Part shown: positions 44,646 to 56,059 of the stretch, in pieces
Position numbering within the stretch: the stretch's first letter is position 1
Layout: every line of letters starts with the position of its first letter
Source of the DNA: Myotis daubentonii
Taxonomy: Eukaryota; Chordata; Mammalia; Chiroptera; Vespertilionidae
Assembly: GCF_963259705.1 (NCBI RefSeq)
Contig: NC_081842.1
Span: 38,653,796-38,717,795, forward strand
Reading direction: 5' to 3'
Length of the DNA: 64,000 nucleotides
The notes under the pieces: model-generated
The model's database searches: none
Told to the model about the DNA's origin: nothing
The model's input: only the letters and a program-made list of their open reading frames with translations
Translations under genes and position numbers: made by a program

Positions 44646-44821
44646 TCCTTGGCCAGTATTCTCAGTGGTTAGAGTGTTAGCCCATGCACTGAGGGGTCTC
44701 TGGTTCAATTCCCGGTCAAGAGCATCTACCCGGGTTGCAGTTTCCTTCCTGGGCCCTGGTAGGGGCACACACCAGAGGCAACCAATCTATATGTCTTTTT
44801 CACATCAATGTTTCTCTGTTT

Positions 44822-44899
<78 letters not shown>

Positions 44900-44972
44900 T
44901 GTCCTTCTCTTTCACTCTTTCTAAAAAGCAATGGAAAAATATCCTCAGGTGAGGATTTTTTTAATTTTTTAA
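44646..44972 (+). mobile_element. Ves SINE, divergent subfamily, with internal (CT)n expansion
   Basis: Perfect 15-bp duplication TAAAATCCTCTTTCC at 44631-44645 and 44973-44987. Head CTCAGTGGTTAGAGTGTTAG, B box GGTTCAATTCC, body GGCAACCAATCTATATGTC, end AAAAAGCAATGGAAAAATA. About 70 bp of CT repeats lie inside the body, making it some 100 bp longer than other copies. Confidence 0.95.
44829..44897. repeat. (CT)n microsatellite within the Ves SINE
   Basis: Near-pure CT run grown from the CT-rich part of the SINE body. Confidence 0.97.
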
Positions 44973-45060
44973 TAAAATCCTCTTTCCATCACCTTTTACC
45001 TCTTTAATTCAATATCACCAAGTCCTGACCTCACACTTTCCAAACACTGCTTGGATCTCT

Positions 45061-45107
45061 TTATTTTATTTATTTATTTGTTTGTTTGTTTGTTTGTTTG
45101 TTTATTT
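45061..45107. repeat. (TTTA)n/(TTTG)n simple repeat
   Basis: TTTATTTA followed by six or more TTTG units. Confidence 0.95.
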
Positions 45108-45524
45108 GGCATCCACACTTCCTTCAGATCTTACTTGGATTATTGCCATTATCATCTCCTTCCTGCTTATCATTTCATCCTGCTCTAATTTATCAATACT
45201 CCTTTCAAATATGTAAATATCATTATGTGGCTTGGTTCCTTGCTTAAAATGTGTAATGAATTTTAAAATTAAAAAAAAAATTAAATGCATAATAGGATTT
45301 CATCATCTTCAAGATAAGGCCCAGGACCTCTGTATGGTCTTTGCAAGACAGGTGGAATTTCAAGATTTGACTCTTCATTTTCAATTCCCTGTATGTACCA
45401 TAATCAACCATACCAGCCAGGAATGTTAACATGATCTCAGGAAACATAAATAGAAGAAGGTGATAGTGTTGCCATCCTCAACACTAATCAGATGACACTA
45501 GAAACACTATATTCAGAAAAAATA

Positions 45525-45715
45525 GAATTGTACAGTGTTTAAGGGTATAGATTCTGAATGTAGGCACCAGATTTGTATCCTAGCTCCTTTATCCACCAGC
45601 TCTGTGACTTTGGGCAAATTATTTAATGTCCCTAGTTCCCTCTTCAGTAAGATAGTAATTATAAGTGTACCTGTCTTGTAGAGGTTTTGTGGCAACTAAA
45701 TTAATTAAAATATAT
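45525..45715 (+). mobile_element. MIR SINE, well preserved
   Basis: GGTATAGATTCTGAATG, CAGCTCTGTGACTTTGGGCA and AGATAGTAATTATAAGTGTA match MIR. Confidence 0.85.
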
Positions 45716-45779
45716 ACAGCACTAATAAATAAATTTTAATAATAGTATGCCCATGATACGTTGAGAGAGACATTAACCA

Positions 45780-46180
45780 ATAGGAAATATACTGAGGAGG
45801 TGACTAGAATAGGAAAAGAAACTGGGATCATGTTGTGTGAAGAACAGTTAAATAACATGCAGTTCATAGTGAAGAAGTGCTGGCAGACTATTACAGCTAT
45901 TCGGAAACATCTGGAAAGCAATCCAGAGGGATGAACCAGGAACAATAGTGGAACTCTAGGAAGACAGATTCCAGTTCAGCATATGGAAACACTTTCCATG
46001 AAATACAAATGTTCTACAATGGGAGACGTGGTCTCCAGAGAAAGTGAATTCCCCACCACTAGAGTTGTTTAATCAAGAGCTGGGTAACTCCTTGTTTAGA
46101 GTATTCTAAAGGAATCAAAGCATCAGATAGAGGGGAGAATAACTTCTAAGCATCTTATGAGTCTCAGATGACCAAGGATT
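45780..46180 (+). mobile_element. L3/CR1-type LINE fragment
   Basis: AGGGATGAACCAGGAACAAT, GTCTCCAGAGAAAGTGAATT, CCCCACCACTAGAG and AATCAAGAGCTGGGTAAC resemble the 3' region of mammalian CR1/L3 elements. Boundaries are uncertain. Confidence 0.55.
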
Positions 46181-46333
46181 TAACCTGTTAACAGTAAATA
46201 GGTGTTCATATGAATTGTTTTTGGTTAAATTCTATGAAGCATATGTCTTTCACTAACTAACACCAGTTTAGGTTGATTTGTCATCTAGCTTCCCTCAGTA
46301 AACCTGTTTCCTAGAGCTGTGTAAACTCTAGAT

Positions 46334-46561
46334 CAGCGGTTCTCAACCTGTGGGTCGCGATCCCTTTCAGGGTCGAACTACCTTTTCACAGGGGTCACCT
46401 AAGACTATCAGAAAACACATATATAATTACATTTTTTTGTGATTAATCACCATGCTTTAATTATGTTCAATTTTTAACAATGAAATGGGGGGGGGGGCGT
46501 TCACCACAACATGAGGAACTATATTAAAGGGTCACGTCATTAGGAAGGTTGAGAACCACTG
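46334..46561 (-). mobile_element. non-autonomous hAT, URR1/Charlie-like
   Basis: CAGCGGTTCTCAACCTGTGG start and GGTTGAGAACCACTG end. Perfect 8-bp duplication CTCTAGAT at 46326-46333 and 46562-46569. Contains a G run near 46487-46496. Reverse orientation of 43406-43628. Confidence 0.95.
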
Positions 46562-46574
46562 CTCTAGATCGAGG

Positions 46575-47090
46575 CTATACCACAGCATCTGAAACAATCT
46601 CCCTGGCTCCATGATTCATGGTGTCTAGCCAGTGTCCTCAGGTGCAGCTATCCCTGGCTATTGCACCTGCATTTCCTTGTTTCTTAAAGAAGTTCCTTGA
46701 AAGAAACAATGATCATTTTCCTCCTCTACAATTTGCTTAAAGTGTTTATTTCATTCATTGACATGTTTTGAAAGCAGTACGGCAAAAATGAGTTTAAGAA
46801 GCGGACCCATTTCTTTGTTTCTCAGCTTTCTCACTTCATTTTAAACTGACACATATTGCTGTATTTTCATCAATCCAAGAAAACCAAAAATATTAAGTCT
46901 CAATATTGGCATATGGCCTAGACCTCTCATAATGTTTCCAGCTTTAAAATGTTAGTAGTCAATGATTTCTATGAATTCTGTCTCAAATCCCTTTAGTTGA
47001 GATAATGGTCTTAATGTGGCATATTATGTACATTAGGATATATAAATAAACTGTTATTTATATACATATAAATAGCTATTTATAAATAAA
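46575..47090. other. single-copy stretch
   Basis: No gene or repeat recognised. TATAAATA-rich palindromic sequence near 47045-47095. Confidence 0.4.
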
Positions 47091-47094
47091 TAGC

Positions 47095-47300
47095 TTCCAA
47101 TAATGTCACATTCATTATTTTAATTAAACATCACAACAAATCTCAAAGATTGCATGAATATTCCCACTTTATAGATAAGGAGACACACATACACACACAC
47201 ACACACAGAGAAGTTCATTCACTTGCATCCAATGTAATATTAGTAGCAAAAGGGCAGAAATGGAGCTTCAACTCAGTGTTCTCTGCTTCCTGTTCTCATG
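47095..47300 (-). mobile_element. MIR SINE, minus strand
   Basis: ATTCCCACTTTATAGATAAG, an (AC)n run at about 47187-47207, and GCAGAAATGGAGCTTCAACT read as reverse-complement MIR. Confidence 0.7.
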
Positions 47301-47309
47301 GTTTCTTAC

Positions 47310-48495
47310 CACTATTCCCCTTAATAATAAAACACATGGATAAATTAAGTGAATCTTTGACTGTTGGGGGGGGGGAAGGGCTGGACTATTCAATTTGATT
47401 CTGAGAACACTGAGTTAGTATTGCTGATTTCCTCCAGGAGTAGAAATTTACACATATTAATAGTAGTCAGTTCAAATGCCTATTGGGAGAGGCAATGGAC
47501 AAATTTAATTATAGTTCACCCAATGACCATTACAGTTGGACAGACCAAGACCTATGAACCATATTTTCTTGCTGACAAAATATCTCCCTCACCATCTGCT
47601 GTAGCAGCCAAAATTTCCACTATCACAAATCCCATCTGGGAAAGAGCAGTGGTTTTAAAACTGGGCTAGAGATGGGGTTGTGTGGGGAGACAGTCTAGGG
47701 GTGGGAGGAATTAGGCAGAAGAGCCTGTTGGAATCCTGACAGCCAGACAAGGTTTGTGCCCAAGATGTCCAGCTCTGTAGCAATGGCGTGGTCCATAGAA
47801 ATCCTTTCTAGGGATCATTGGCAGGCATTCTCATGTTGCCTTCCCATTTGGCGCTCACTCTCTCCTCCCTCTGCTTTATTAGAGTTCCCATGAGCATTAC
47901 TCTCAATGCTTCACTTAAGAAATCAACAGAATGTAAAACAGAAATAAATCATATCTAACCTAAGACAAATGAGAAGTCAAATAAGTCGTAGGAATAAACC
48001 TTGATTGCAATTTTCTAAAGCAGAACAAAATAAAACATTTTAGACAAAAGGAACCTTCCACTCCTATCTTTTCATCCTCTCATGTTACCTCTGAGGAACA
48101 GGTAGCCAGAAGGCAAAAGGGCCCAGTTACAGACTAGTCTGGGGCAGAGCAGTGCTGTGTCCTTGGCTTACTCTTTCCTCCACTCTTCTTTCCATGAAAA
48201 ATTAAAGATCTCGTTTATGAATGTCAACTGAATGTATTTAAGTATATGAACTTCTACACAGATTCTATTATCTTTAAATCTAATATATACTTAACCCATT
48301 TCAAGTGGTCATAATAATAGCATAGACTTAATTCCCCTCATGTTGTACTTTTCATATATTAACTCACATCTGTTTACATACTGTCATATGTATTTATATA
48401 TTAACATAAATACATATGTTAAACTTGCATATATTCATATTACATATACTGTGTACTGATATATATGATTCTTACATTATAACATCACAAAACAT
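47310..48495. other. single-copy stretch
   Basis: No gene or repeat recognised. AT-rich with TATATA strings near 48340-48470. Confidence 0.4.
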
Positions 48496-48499
48496 ACCA

Positions 48500-48650
48500 C
48501 ACATAATGACTCAGCCTTTACAAAAACTCTATGAGGAATGTACTATTATTAACAACTTCGATTTATAGAAAACAGGTGGAAAGTGTTAGAAGTTTGCCGG
48601 GGTAACACAGGTAATAAGGAGCAAAGCCTGAGTTGGGGTTCACCTGTCTT
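48500..48650 (-). mobile_element. MIR SINE fragment, minus strand
   Basis: ACTCTATGAGGAATGTACTA and AGCCTGAGTTGGGGTTCACC read as reverse-complement MIR. Confidence 0.65.
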
Positions 48651-48839
48651 ACTATGCTTTACTTTCTTGCCTTTTTCTCACTCCTGCCATATTCTTCTAC
48701 CTACCCCCACCCTCCCTCTCTAAGTTTGATGTGGCAAAGGAGGTGGTACTCAATGAAGAAAAAGGCTGCGTCTCGCCACCATCTTTTAGTGCCTATTATA
48801 TTTGATATGGATTTTGGTACTTGGTTTGTCTAGCAAAAA

Positions 48840-49050
48840 TGTACAGGTTGAGAGAGTATAGGTTTTGGAGTTGGACAGGCCTGTATTGAAATTCTGACTT
48901 TACAACTTAATAGCTATGGGACCTCAGACAATTTGTTTACTTTCTGAATATCAGTTTCCTCTTCTGGTGAATAGAGAGAGCTCCCCTAGGGTTACTGTCA
49001 GAATTAAATAAAGCAAGGCATATAAATGCAGTATTTATATAGGTCTGGAG
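48840..49050 (+). mobile_element. MIR SINE
   Basis: GTATAGGTTTTGGAGTTGGA, TAGCTATGGGACCTCAGACA and TATCAGTTTCCTCTTCTGG match MIR. Confidence 0.85.
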
Positions 49051-49544
49051 AAGTACCTCATACCTTTATTTTCATTTCTAGTTCTTCTCTATAAAACCCT
49101 TTTATTATAGTTTACCTCCCTAGATTTCCACCTAGAAGCCAGAATTAAACCACATTTGCTGAGAAGAGATGAAATGGTATCCGCATAAACCTGTTGTTCA
49201 TACCAATCTAGGACACATGAGTTATGAACAGGTTTTCTCATACCAGCTGTGTCTGCGTGATTCTCAGTAGAGTGAATGTTTAACAATTAAACTGGTTTTA
49301 AATATGCAGCATAGAAGGAATCAAACTGAACATCAGTTTTGATTATCCACTTGAAAAGCTCATTAAGGAGTGAATTATGAAATAGTAGACTAATTAAAAC
49401 TATGTAAAAATGTGTTCTCCATTTGTTCATAGAACTTTTTAAAATAAAACTTAAAAAAAAACCAACAGAAGGACTTGATGTATTGGTATGGCCAATTTAG
49501 GGGAAATTTTGCTACTATTTCCTCCAAATGAAAAACAATAACAT
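49051..49544. other. single-copy stretch
   Basis: No gene or repeat recognised. Confidence 0.4.
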
Positions 49545-49720
49545 TTACTGAGTGCTTACTCAATGCCATACATTATTTCAAATCATCAGCATGACAGTTC
49601 TTTATGATATGTTATTACGCTGATTTTCTTGATGAGCAAAATGAGTGTCAGGGAAGTTCAACAATATATTGAGCTGAGATTTCAACCTGAAAGCAACTTC
49701 AAAGTTCTTTCAACTAAGTC
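49545..49720 (-). mobile_element. MIR SINE fragment, minus strand
   Basis: TTACTGAGTGCTTACTCAAT and GATGAGCAAAATGAGTGTCA read as reverse-complement MIR. Confidence 0.6.
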
Positions 49721-49789
49721 ATGTGATAATCATTTCTGATAGCTATTATGACTATAGAAGTGATGCAATATGTATTTTATTTCATGCAC

Positions 49790-49980
49790 ATGCATGACAA
49801 TCTTATGTCAAAGACCCTAATCCACACCTGTCTGACCAGTCTGTCTCCTCCTCTAGACTATAAGTTCCATAAGAGAAGGGTCATGCACGTTGTGTTCACC
49901 AATATATTGCAATACGCAGGCTCATTGCCAGCCACATAGTCACACATTCAACAAATATTTGTGGAATGAAGAATTAATGC
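49790..49980 (+). mobile_element. L2 LINE 3' end
   Basis: CTAGACTATAAGTTCCATAA, GAGAAGGGTCATGCACGTTG and ATTCAACAAATATTTGTGGA match the L2 terminus. Confidence 0.75.
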
Positions 49981-50217
49981 TGAATTAACCAAAAGAATAG
50001 CAGTAAATCCACATTCTTTTGCATGTGGCAACACTGAGGAGGAAAAAGGGAGTGCTTTGGCCTGCAATAAGACAATTACTCAGTGACAGTAAAGATTAGA
50101 AGCCCGGAGCCTCTGAATCGCTGAGCTCAATGAGCCAAGTCACCAGCAGGCTAAAGGATGGGTCCATTATTTAACTTGAGCTGTGATCTCCTGAAGCAGA
50201 AGTCAAACACATCACAA

Positions 50218-50406
50218 TTACATCAACAACTGGCCCACATACATGACAGAGGTCATGGTGACTCCCACACCCATCTCCAACCAGAAGAGCCCATACATGG
50301 TTGACCCAGCTATTGAAAAGCAGCCTGTGATAAACGTGTAGATAAACAAACAAAAATCCATTCTCTGGTATTTGATTCTTCTCAAAGAGGCCATGGTGTT
50401 CAGCAA
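50218..50406 (-). other. small hydrophobic open frame, unassigned
   Basis: 62 codons starting at an ATG in good context (A at -3, G at +4). The predicted peptide is hydrophobic, with two possible membrane-spanning stretches (LFIYTFITGCFSIAG and VGVTMTSVMYVGQLLM). I do not recognise it. It may be a retrocopy remnant or chance; 62 codons is not unusual in 64 kb. Confidence 0.2.
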
Positions 50407-50768
50407 TACCCTTCTCTACCTCTACAACTAGGCAGCAAATGGAGCTGTTCACTCAATCTTCCAGGCATCAATCTGCGGAAGAAAGGTCTTTTCCATTCCT
50501 GTTCAGAGGCATTGCCAAGAAATCATTTAGGAGTACTTGCTAGTCCCGCAGATGATACTAACATGTAAGGGGTGGGTAGAGAAATAGGAACAAAGAAATG
50601 GAAGGAGCAGCTAGAAAGTGAAAAAGAAAACCAAGAGAGCATTGTCCTATAAGTCATTTGTAGAAGAAGGAAATGACTAATGACACTGATATCAAATTCA
50701 GCAAGCTGAGAGGTTAAGTGAGATGAGGAAAGAACAGTAACCATAGCACCTTTAAAAACAGCAGTTCT

Positions 50769-51000
50769 GGCCCGGCCAGCATGGCTCAGTGGTTGAACAT
50801 CAACCTATGAACCAGGAGGTCACAGTTCGATTCCCAGCCACGGCATATGCCCGGGTTGTGGGCTCGATGCCCAGTGTGGAGCAAGCAGGAGGCAGCCAAT
50901 CAATGACTCTCTGTCATCATTGATGTTTCTATCTTTCTCTTCCTCTCCCTTCTTCTCTGAAATCAATAAAAGTATATTTTTAAAAAACAATAAATAAAAA
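50769..51000 (+). mobile_element. Ves SINE, GGTTGAG-type subfamily
   Basis: CCAGCATGGCTCAGTGGTTG head, AACCAGGAGGTCACAGTTCG, tail CTCTGAAATCAATAAAAG. Imperfect flanks AACAGCAGTTCTG and GAACAGCTCTG. Confidence 0.93.
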
Positions 51001-51064
51001 TAAAAAGAACAGCTCTGATATAGTGCAAAAATCAATGTATTATTTTGACCCAGCATGGATTATA

Positions 51065-51180
51065 CTCCTCAGAAACATAAATAGGTAGCTTGGTGCCTGC
51101 AGTACCCAGTACAGTGCCTGGCACATAGAAGGCACATAATAAATATTGTCAAGCAGATGCACAAATGAATTAATTAAAAC
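51065..51180 (+). mobile_element. L2 LINE 3' end
   Basis: ACAGTGCCTGGCACATAGAA then GGCACATAATAAATATTG, the L2 terminal signature. Confidence 0.75.
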
Positions 51181-51184
51181 CAGG

Positions 51185-51775
51185 TGCAGGAGTTCATTTT
51201 GGAAGAAAACATCCCAATGACATTTTAAACCGCCCTTAATAAAAAGTACCAATGCTTTCTAAATTAAATCACTAGGTCTAAAATTACCACCATACATTTT
51301 CCTTCTTCCTCCGAAGGCCCTAAAGCCAAAACAACTCAATTCCTGTGGAGAACATGTAATACGCCATCCGCAAAGATGAAGTCCCATGCATTAGAAGCAT
51401 TCCCAAATTTCTGTGTTTTGAGTGACCTTTTAAGTTGCTGCTGTGATGTCATTAGAATTACCATTTTACGCAAGATTAGACATGTAATTATGTGTTAAAT
51501 GGTTCCTCTGGCTCCTGCTTGCAGTGTAATAAAGCAGAGTGCATTAAGAGTATCCCATGTGCATAGCTCAAGGCCACTGACACCAGAAAACAGATCCACT
51601 TTGCTCTTTCCTGCCTTGTGTCCCACTCGCCCTTGCAGCTGTCACCGCGAGGCCTCGGCACAGGTGGGAAGTGAAGAGCCACTGCAGAGTGTCTCTCTAG
51701 AGCAGTTACTCTCCACCCAAAGCTTCTAGAGCCAGGGGAGTCTCCATAAAATTTAACTTTTTTGTGATTTTTTTT
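51185..51775. other. single-copy stretch, possible conserved element
   Basis: 51340-51500 is repeat-free with strings such as TGATGTCATTAGAATTACC and ACATGTAATTATG. No exon recognised. Confidence 0.4.
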
Positions 51776-51778
51776 TTT

Positions 51779-52405
51779 TGGCAAGGATTGGTGCAGCCAC
51801 CATAGGAAACAGTATGGAGGTTCTTCCAAAAACTAAAAAATGGAAGTACCGTATGACCCAGCAATTCCAATTTGGGGTATTTCTCTAAAGAAAACAAAAA
51901 CACTAATTCAAAAAGATATGTACCAATAGTCAAGATATGGAATTTACAATAGCCAAGATATGGAAGCAACTTAGGTGTCCATTGATAGATGAATAGATAA
52001 ATAAAATGCAATATACATGTATACATGTATATACTATTTATATAATGGAATATTACACAACCATAAAAATTTTGAAACAACATGGATGGATCTAGAGGGT
52101 GTTGTGCTAAGTGAAATAAGGCAGAGAAAGACAAATGCCGTATGGTTTCACCTATATTGTGTAATCTAACAAAACAAAAACAGACTCATAGAAACAGATA
52201 CCAAAGGGATGGTTGCCAGAGAGGAGGGGGAAGAGGTGGGTGAAAAGGTGAAGGGAATATAGTCAATAATACTGTGATAAGTTTGCACAGTGACAGATGA
52301 TTATTAGAATTAGTGGGGTGATTACATTGAAAGGTATAAAAATGTCAGATCATTGTATTTGAAACTAATATAATTATGTTTACCAACTGTACTTAAATTT
52401 TAAGA
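51779..52405 (+). mobile_element. L1 3' part, 5'-truncated
   Basis: GGCAAGGATTGGTGCAGCCA, GTATGACCCAGCAATTCCAA, AAGCAACTTAGGTGTCCATT, ATGGAATATTACACAACCAT, GATGGATCTAGAGGGTGTTG and CAGACTCATAGAAACAGATA follow the L1 order. Not coding. Confidence 0.9.
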
Positions 52406-52449
52406 TAAATAATTCACGTTAATTAAGTCAGAGCCTGAGAGTTTGTAAC

Positions 52450-52605
52450 AGTGTTTCTCACCTTGGCTGCCTGGCAGAATTCCCAGAACAACTTTTTAAA
52501 AATGATAACCCCTGAAGTTTCTCACAGGTCTGGCTTGAGACCCAGGCACCAGCTTTCTTTGGATGTTCGCTCATGTGATTCTAACGTGTGTCCAGGATTC
52601 AGAGG
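52450..52605 (+). mobile_element. MER5A-like hAT fossil
   Basis: CAGTGTTTCTCACCTTGGCT start, GAATTCCCAGAACAAC and CATGTGATTCTAACGTGTG resemble MER5-group Charlie elements. Confidence 0.6.
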
Positions 52606-52859
52606 CACCTTCTTTATGCTTCTGTTGCTCAGGATGGGTATTAACTTAATGTGAATGAAGAAGCATTTCAGTTTTATTATCTCAATATCTCAGAAAACTG
52701 TGTTTTCTCTATTGAGTGCCACTGATCCATGGGAAGGGGAGGTAATCAATAGTCTCAATGTACAAGTACAAAACAACTTAATTGGATTTTTTCACACAAA
52801 AAATTAAAATCCAATTATGTTTGCTTTTAAAATTAATAACAGGAGGAAAATTAATAAAC

Positions 52860-53010
52860 TAATGTTTAGTATGTACCAGAAAGGCAAGTATTATTGTTCC
52901 CATTTTTACAATTGCAGAAACTAAGACACAAAGATGTTCAATTGACCTGTTCAAAGTCACATAACTGGTAGGTAGTGATGCCAAGATGTGAACAAACAAA
53001 ATGGCACCCG
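52860..53010 (-). mobile_element. MIR SINE fragment, minus strand
   Basis: ATTGTTCCCATTTTTACAAT and CAAAGTCACATAACTGGTAG read as reverse-complement MIR. Confidence 0.75.
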
Positions 53011-53341
53011 GGGCTCTCCTGCGCATCTGTTCATTAGCCATGCTGCCCTCTCTAAAGAAAATGCTACTGGGTGATAATTCAGCAAGAAATAGAAACCTTC
53101 TGTCCAAGTCAATGAATGAGACAGAGGGAGTAGGACAGTCAAGGGAAGAGAGGCGGTGGGGGTGGAAGGAGGAGGGACATCCCAAGCTAAGGGAAGGAAC
53201 CAGAAGGAGCTGTGGGCTGCACCCAACGGTAGTGAGGCCCACGCAGGTCGCCAGCGCCAGTACCAATGGCCATGCTTCCAGTGGACACTTAAATGCCCAA
53301 GGCAGCAAACACAACCCGTGTGTCACTGTGTGTTGCGTACG

Positions 53342-53650
53342 TGTCCCTCCACGTTCTGCGTGGTTCAGGGTTCGGGTCTGGAAGAGGAGCCGCACACAAA
53401 TGAGAGAGAAAAGAGACAAGAGACAATTTGGAAATGTTGGGGAGCCAGGCGGGCAAGTCCAGAAGGACTTCCACTGATGCTCAGGCCGCTCCAACCTTTT
53501 ATTTGATCTGGGGTAGCCCTGGGGTAAGGATGTTTGCCTGGGGTAGCCCTGGGGTAAGGAGGTTTCAATGACACACAGATACTATCATGATTAAAGGTAG
53601 GGAGGTTGCTTCAGCTACCATTATCTAGATTAACTCGGTGGTGCACAGTC
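53342..53650 (-). mobile_element. possible LTR, minus strand
   Basis: On the minus strand: an AATAAA signal (in AGATCAAATAAAAGG) near 53497-53505, a TCTC-rich U5-like part, and an end in GTGGAGGGACA. Near 53508-53564 a block containing TGGGGTAGCCCTGGGGTAAGG occurs twice. No target duplication found, so this is tentative and the 5' boundary is a guess. Confidence 0.35.
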
Positions 53651-53654
53651 CTGA

Positions 53655-55090
53655 CCTTTCCTAGGACTTCAAGGTTACTAACTTTTGGGGGTCTCTGTCT
53701 ATACTCAGTTAGTGAAGACAATAAATGGACTCTGGCACTGTGTGCCCTGTGTTGTGCGTAAAGGTGCATAAGACAGAGCCCTGCCCCGAGTGCCCACGGC
53801 CTCCCAGAAGGGGTGGGATGAGTTGTGCCTTGCTCTAACAGAGATGAGTACCAGGAATGGGGAGCAGAGCTGAGGAAGCTGCACATGTGGGCCTGAGAAG
53901 GCTTCTCAGAAGAAGTGACATCTGCGATGGCCTTCAAAACAGAGAAACTCCCTCCCTGGCAGAGACGGGAGGCAGAGGGAAGGTGTGACCTGAGTCAGGG
54001 AGGTAGAAACCCACAATGTGTGTGTGTGTGAGAAATGGGAAAGGCCCCCTTATAAATTCCCGAGACAAAGATATTGTTCCAGTCTCACTGACTCCTGCTT
54101 TAGGACTTCTGGGTTTCAGATTACACTCATCTGTGGACAGTCGTGGCTCTGCCTGATTCACCTCAGTTCCTAGTTCATTTAATGTTGGAATTGGACCAGG
54201 TTTTCTCCCCCTGCCCACAGCCCTGTGCAGCCACCAACACAGCTCTGTTTCATGGTAGGATTCCAAATTACAAAGGTTAATAAAGTGCTTTCTTGTCTCT
54301 GTATAACTTTCCTCATTACAATTCAAAAGAAATGTTGCTTGTCTTATAAAGTGGGCGGAATTGAGGTAATTAGGTAAGGAGTTCAGGAGGGCTGCCTTTG
54401 AGCTGAGAGAACCGCCTAACCAGCTTCATTAATATAATCCGAGTGTTTCTTTGAAGCCTAGAAATTGTTTTCAACCTGCACAGAACCTTTACACTGTTGT
54501 TCTTAAGGCAGTTACTCCCTTCGCTTTTAATTAACAACAAAATTAGCAGGTTTTAAATAACTGTATCTTTAGGGGGGGGGGGCGGAAACTGGGGTAAACA
54601 TACTCAAATCCACTTATTGGAATAACCTGAGGAGTCAATACGGCCTTTCCAACAAGTTTTAGACAGTTCATTAGAATAAACATTTCTTTCATCTTCCCTT
54701 TCTTTATCATCTTAGAGCAACAGAGCAAGCGGCCAACGCAGTCTGAAAAGTCACCTAAGTGTATTGAAATCACTGCAGCCCCTTTCATTTTGAATGATTT
54801 CAAAGCATTTGTAATACGTGTGGTTTTAATGCAGGCTAATGACCTGTAACGGCCAGGAACTCCGTCATTTATTGCTTTACCTTGACTCAAATTATACCAC
54901 CTTTCTTTGTCTATTCCACGTCCCCAACCATTTGAGGGGTGACTAAAGTGATCAGAAATGTTGAAATAGCTTCTGGAAAGTTTAAGCCAATCCTCATTTT
55001 TATGAAGTGGTTTATTCAACTTAGATTAAAATCATTCTTCTTTCCTGAAGGCTGATGGGTTTTAATACTAATGTATTTAATCTCTACTCT
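53655..55090. other. single-copy stretch, possible conserved element at 54370-54920
   Basis: Repeat-free apart from a (GT)n run near 54018 and a G run at 54572-54581. 54640-54910 has TGAATGATTTCAAAGC, ATGCAGGCTAATGACC and CATTTATTGC-type strings and looks like conserved non-coding DNA. A 158-codon minus-strand frame covers it without a recognisable domain. Confidence 0.4.
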
Positions 55091-55095
55091 ATGTT

Positions 55096-55385
55096 TTTTT
55101 CAATTAAATGTGTTGGGGTAATATTGATTTATAACATTCTATACATTTTAAAAGTCCAACATTACAATTCAACATCTATATATTCCATTACATGCTCATG
55201 ACTGTAAGTCTGGTTTTCTTCCATCACCATCTATTTGACCCCCTCTACCCACTTCACCCTCCTCTGGCCCCTCTTCCCGTCTGGTAAACAGCATTCTGAT
55301 GTCTGTATCTATGAGTTTGTTTTTGTTTGCTTTGTTAGTTTGTTACTTTTTGTTTCATATTCCACATGAGTAAAATCATGTAGAA
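55096..55385 (-). mobile_element. L1 3' part of a 5'-inverted copy
   Basis: Reverse-complement L1 end: TTTTTTTCAATTAAATG start (tail side), ATGTCTGTATCTATGAGTTT, TTGTTTCATATTCCACATGA. The adjoining segment is in the opposite orientation. Confidence 0.75.
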
Positions 55386-55670
55386 CTCCCGAATGATCCA
55401 GCAATTCCTCTTTGTGATATACACTTGAAAAATATGAACACACTTATTAATAAAGATATATGTACCCCTATGTTCATTGCAGTGTTATTTACAATAACCA
55501 GGCCATGGAAACAACCTTAGTGTTTGTGAATGGATAATTGGATATGTCACATCTTCTTTATATATCTCATACAATGGAATACCACTCAGCCATAAAAAAA
55601 AAAGATGAAATCTTGCCATTTGCAACAACATGAATGGATCTTGAGAATATTATGCTTTTGATGTGCTTTA
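55386..55670 (+). mobile_element. L1 5' part of a 5'-inverted copy
   Basis: GAATGATCCAGCAATTCCTC, TTTACAATAACCAGGCCATG, ATGGAATACCACTCAGCCAT and AACATGAATGGATCTTGAGA read as plus-strand L1 that lies upstream of the 55096-55385 segment in an intact element. This is the twin-priming arrangement. Confidence 0.78.
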
Positions 55671-55674
55671 AAGA

Positions 55675-56055
55675 TAGTAAAAAGGCAACGTGAATAACTT
55701 TAAATATACCAGATCCATGTCACTAAAGAGCTAGCAGATTGAACTTCTAAATCTTTCTGAAACGATTTAGGGCACCCATCCTGGTGCATCCATTCATTCC
55801 TGCCGTTTGTCCTAGGGCTAGCAAGGGTGGAAGTGTGACTTCTTATGTCCATACGGGTTACTGAATCCCTACGACCTCCCATGGCCTTTGTTCCTTCTAC
55901 CGCAGATGTTGGCCCAAGTGTTACAGAAGGAGCTCCACTCCCAGACCTACTTTCAGAAAGTAGGCAATGCAATTAATTACAATATACTTAGGTTCATTCT
56001 TTAATTTACTGGATCACAAAATTTTGGAGCTGGGGGAGCGATCTTAGAAGTTACC
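55675..56055. other. single-copy stretch
   Basis: No gene or repeat recognised. Confidence 0.4.
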
Positions 56056-56059
56056 TATT

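Noticed and set aside
47045..47095. TATAAATA-rich palindromic stretch as a promoter or origin
   Set aside because: AT-rich low-complexity sequence without other signals.
53001..53477. 158-codon plus-strand frame as a gene
   Set aside because: It crosses the putative LTR and has low-complexity charged sequence with no domain.
53730..53760. right end and target duplication of the possible LTR at 53342
   Set aside because: GTGTTG/GCGTA strings resemble those at 53325-53340 but no placement gives both TG...CA ends and a 6-bp match.
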